Assembly (NCBI RefSeq): GCF_021366795.1
Contig: NZ_JAHCPS010000010.1
Location: forward strand, 1-64,000
Direction: 5' to 3'
Length of the DNA stretch: 64,000 nucleotides
DNA from: Macrococcoides caseolyticum
GTDB taxonomy: Bacteria > Bacillota > Bacilli > Staphylococcales > Staphylococcaceae
Shown here: piece after piece, positions 63,847 to 64,000 of the stretch
How positions within the stretch are numbered: the first letter of the stretch is position 1
Layout of the letters: every line of letters begins with the position of its first letter
Notes under the pieces: model-generated
Told to the model about the DNA's origin: nothing
The model's input: only the letters and a program-made list of their open reading frames with translations
Databases searched by the model: none
Made by a program: the position numbers and the translations under genes

Positions 63847-64000
63847 GTGAGAGAAATTATAAATAAGATAAGGTTCACTATTACAAATAACAAATTATTC
63901 AGTGCATTTCTTTTATTATCGTGGATATATCTCATGGTTCATTCTAATGAACCTGCAAAAATATCAATCACATTAGTGGCACTTGCGTTTTTACAAGAAA
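63847..64000 (+). CDS. Phage membrane protein, 3' end outside the window
   Basis: GTG 63847 after AAAGGAGAGAG. The open frame reaches the window edge (at least 51 residues) and includes a hydrophobic helix (LFSAFLLLSWIYLMV) and the start of another (ISITLVALAFL). Not recognised. Confidence 0.6.
   Translation, partial: MREIINKIRFTITNNKLFSAFLLLSWIYLMVHSNEPAKISITLVALAFLQE

Larger units (their letters stand above)
53492..64000. mobile_element. Prophage, left end (lysogeny, regulation and early genes)
   Basis: From tRNA-Ser onward the gene set is that of a temperate siphovirus of staphylococci and relatives: int, CI and Cro, antirepressor, DnaD-like replication protein, SSB, and many short overlapping genes on the plus strand. 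No packaging, head, tail or lysis genes are seen, so the element continues past 64000. Confidence 0.93.

Overview
The window is low-GC Firmicutes DNA from a member of the Staphylococcaceae. The closest fit is a Macrococcus-type genome; this is an inference from gene order and content, and no database was searched. The main evidence is a block whose order matches S. aureus and the B. subtilis yhe/yha/hem region: a GNAT/C-N hydrolase fusion, airS-airR, an SA1665-like regulator, yheB, yheA, hemZ, yhaO-yhaN-yhaM, prsA, hpr, a YtxH gene, hit, ecsAB, traP and hemEHY. A staphylococcal-type tRNA-Gly that looks unfit for translation is also present.

Layout. Positions 1-2570 hold the end of an rRNA operon (5S) and 23 tRNA genes, 22 in one array and one with its own promoter. 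Positions 2585-22540 are mostly housekeeping genes: an EamA transporter, an alpha/beta hydrolase, an APH-fold kinase, a ClpP paralogue, a PTS IIC-like membrane protein, PatA, an amino-acid ABC importer broken by a frameshift, queG-trmL-nfrA, nagA, fumC, ppx-ppk, a nitroreductase and a pseudouridine synthase. Positions 22660-49890 hold the conserved block named above, with a CDF exporter and a GltT-type symporter. They cover redox sensing, DNA/RNA processing, protein export (PrsA, Ecs) and late haem synthesis by the coproporphyrin route (HemE, CpfC/HemH, CgoX/HemY). Then come lplA, an IDEAL-domain gene, comK, two tRNA genes, a PanE-like reductase and a second tRNA array (52785-53491).

From 53492 to the end lies the left part of a siphovirus-type prophage next to tRNA-Ser(GGA). 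It contains integrase, a DUF4352 lipoprotein-like membrane protein, CI and Cro with matching promoters and operators, a Rha/ORF6C antirepressor, a replication protein carrying an iteron-like array, SSB, a MazG-like protein, YopX and many small unknown genes. The right end is outside the window.

The most unusual signal is a family of structured repeats of about 108 bp. Four tandem copies and a fragment lie between yhaM and prsA (38795-39299), and one copy lies between traP and hemE (45263-45374). Their nested stems differ in sequence between copies but keep pairing, which points to selection on a folded RNA or DNA. Other points of note are the frameshift in the glutamine-type permease, the non-canonical tRNA-Gly, two pairs of hairpins repeated with a 61-62 bp period, and a membrane-protein gene that seems to lack a normal start codon.
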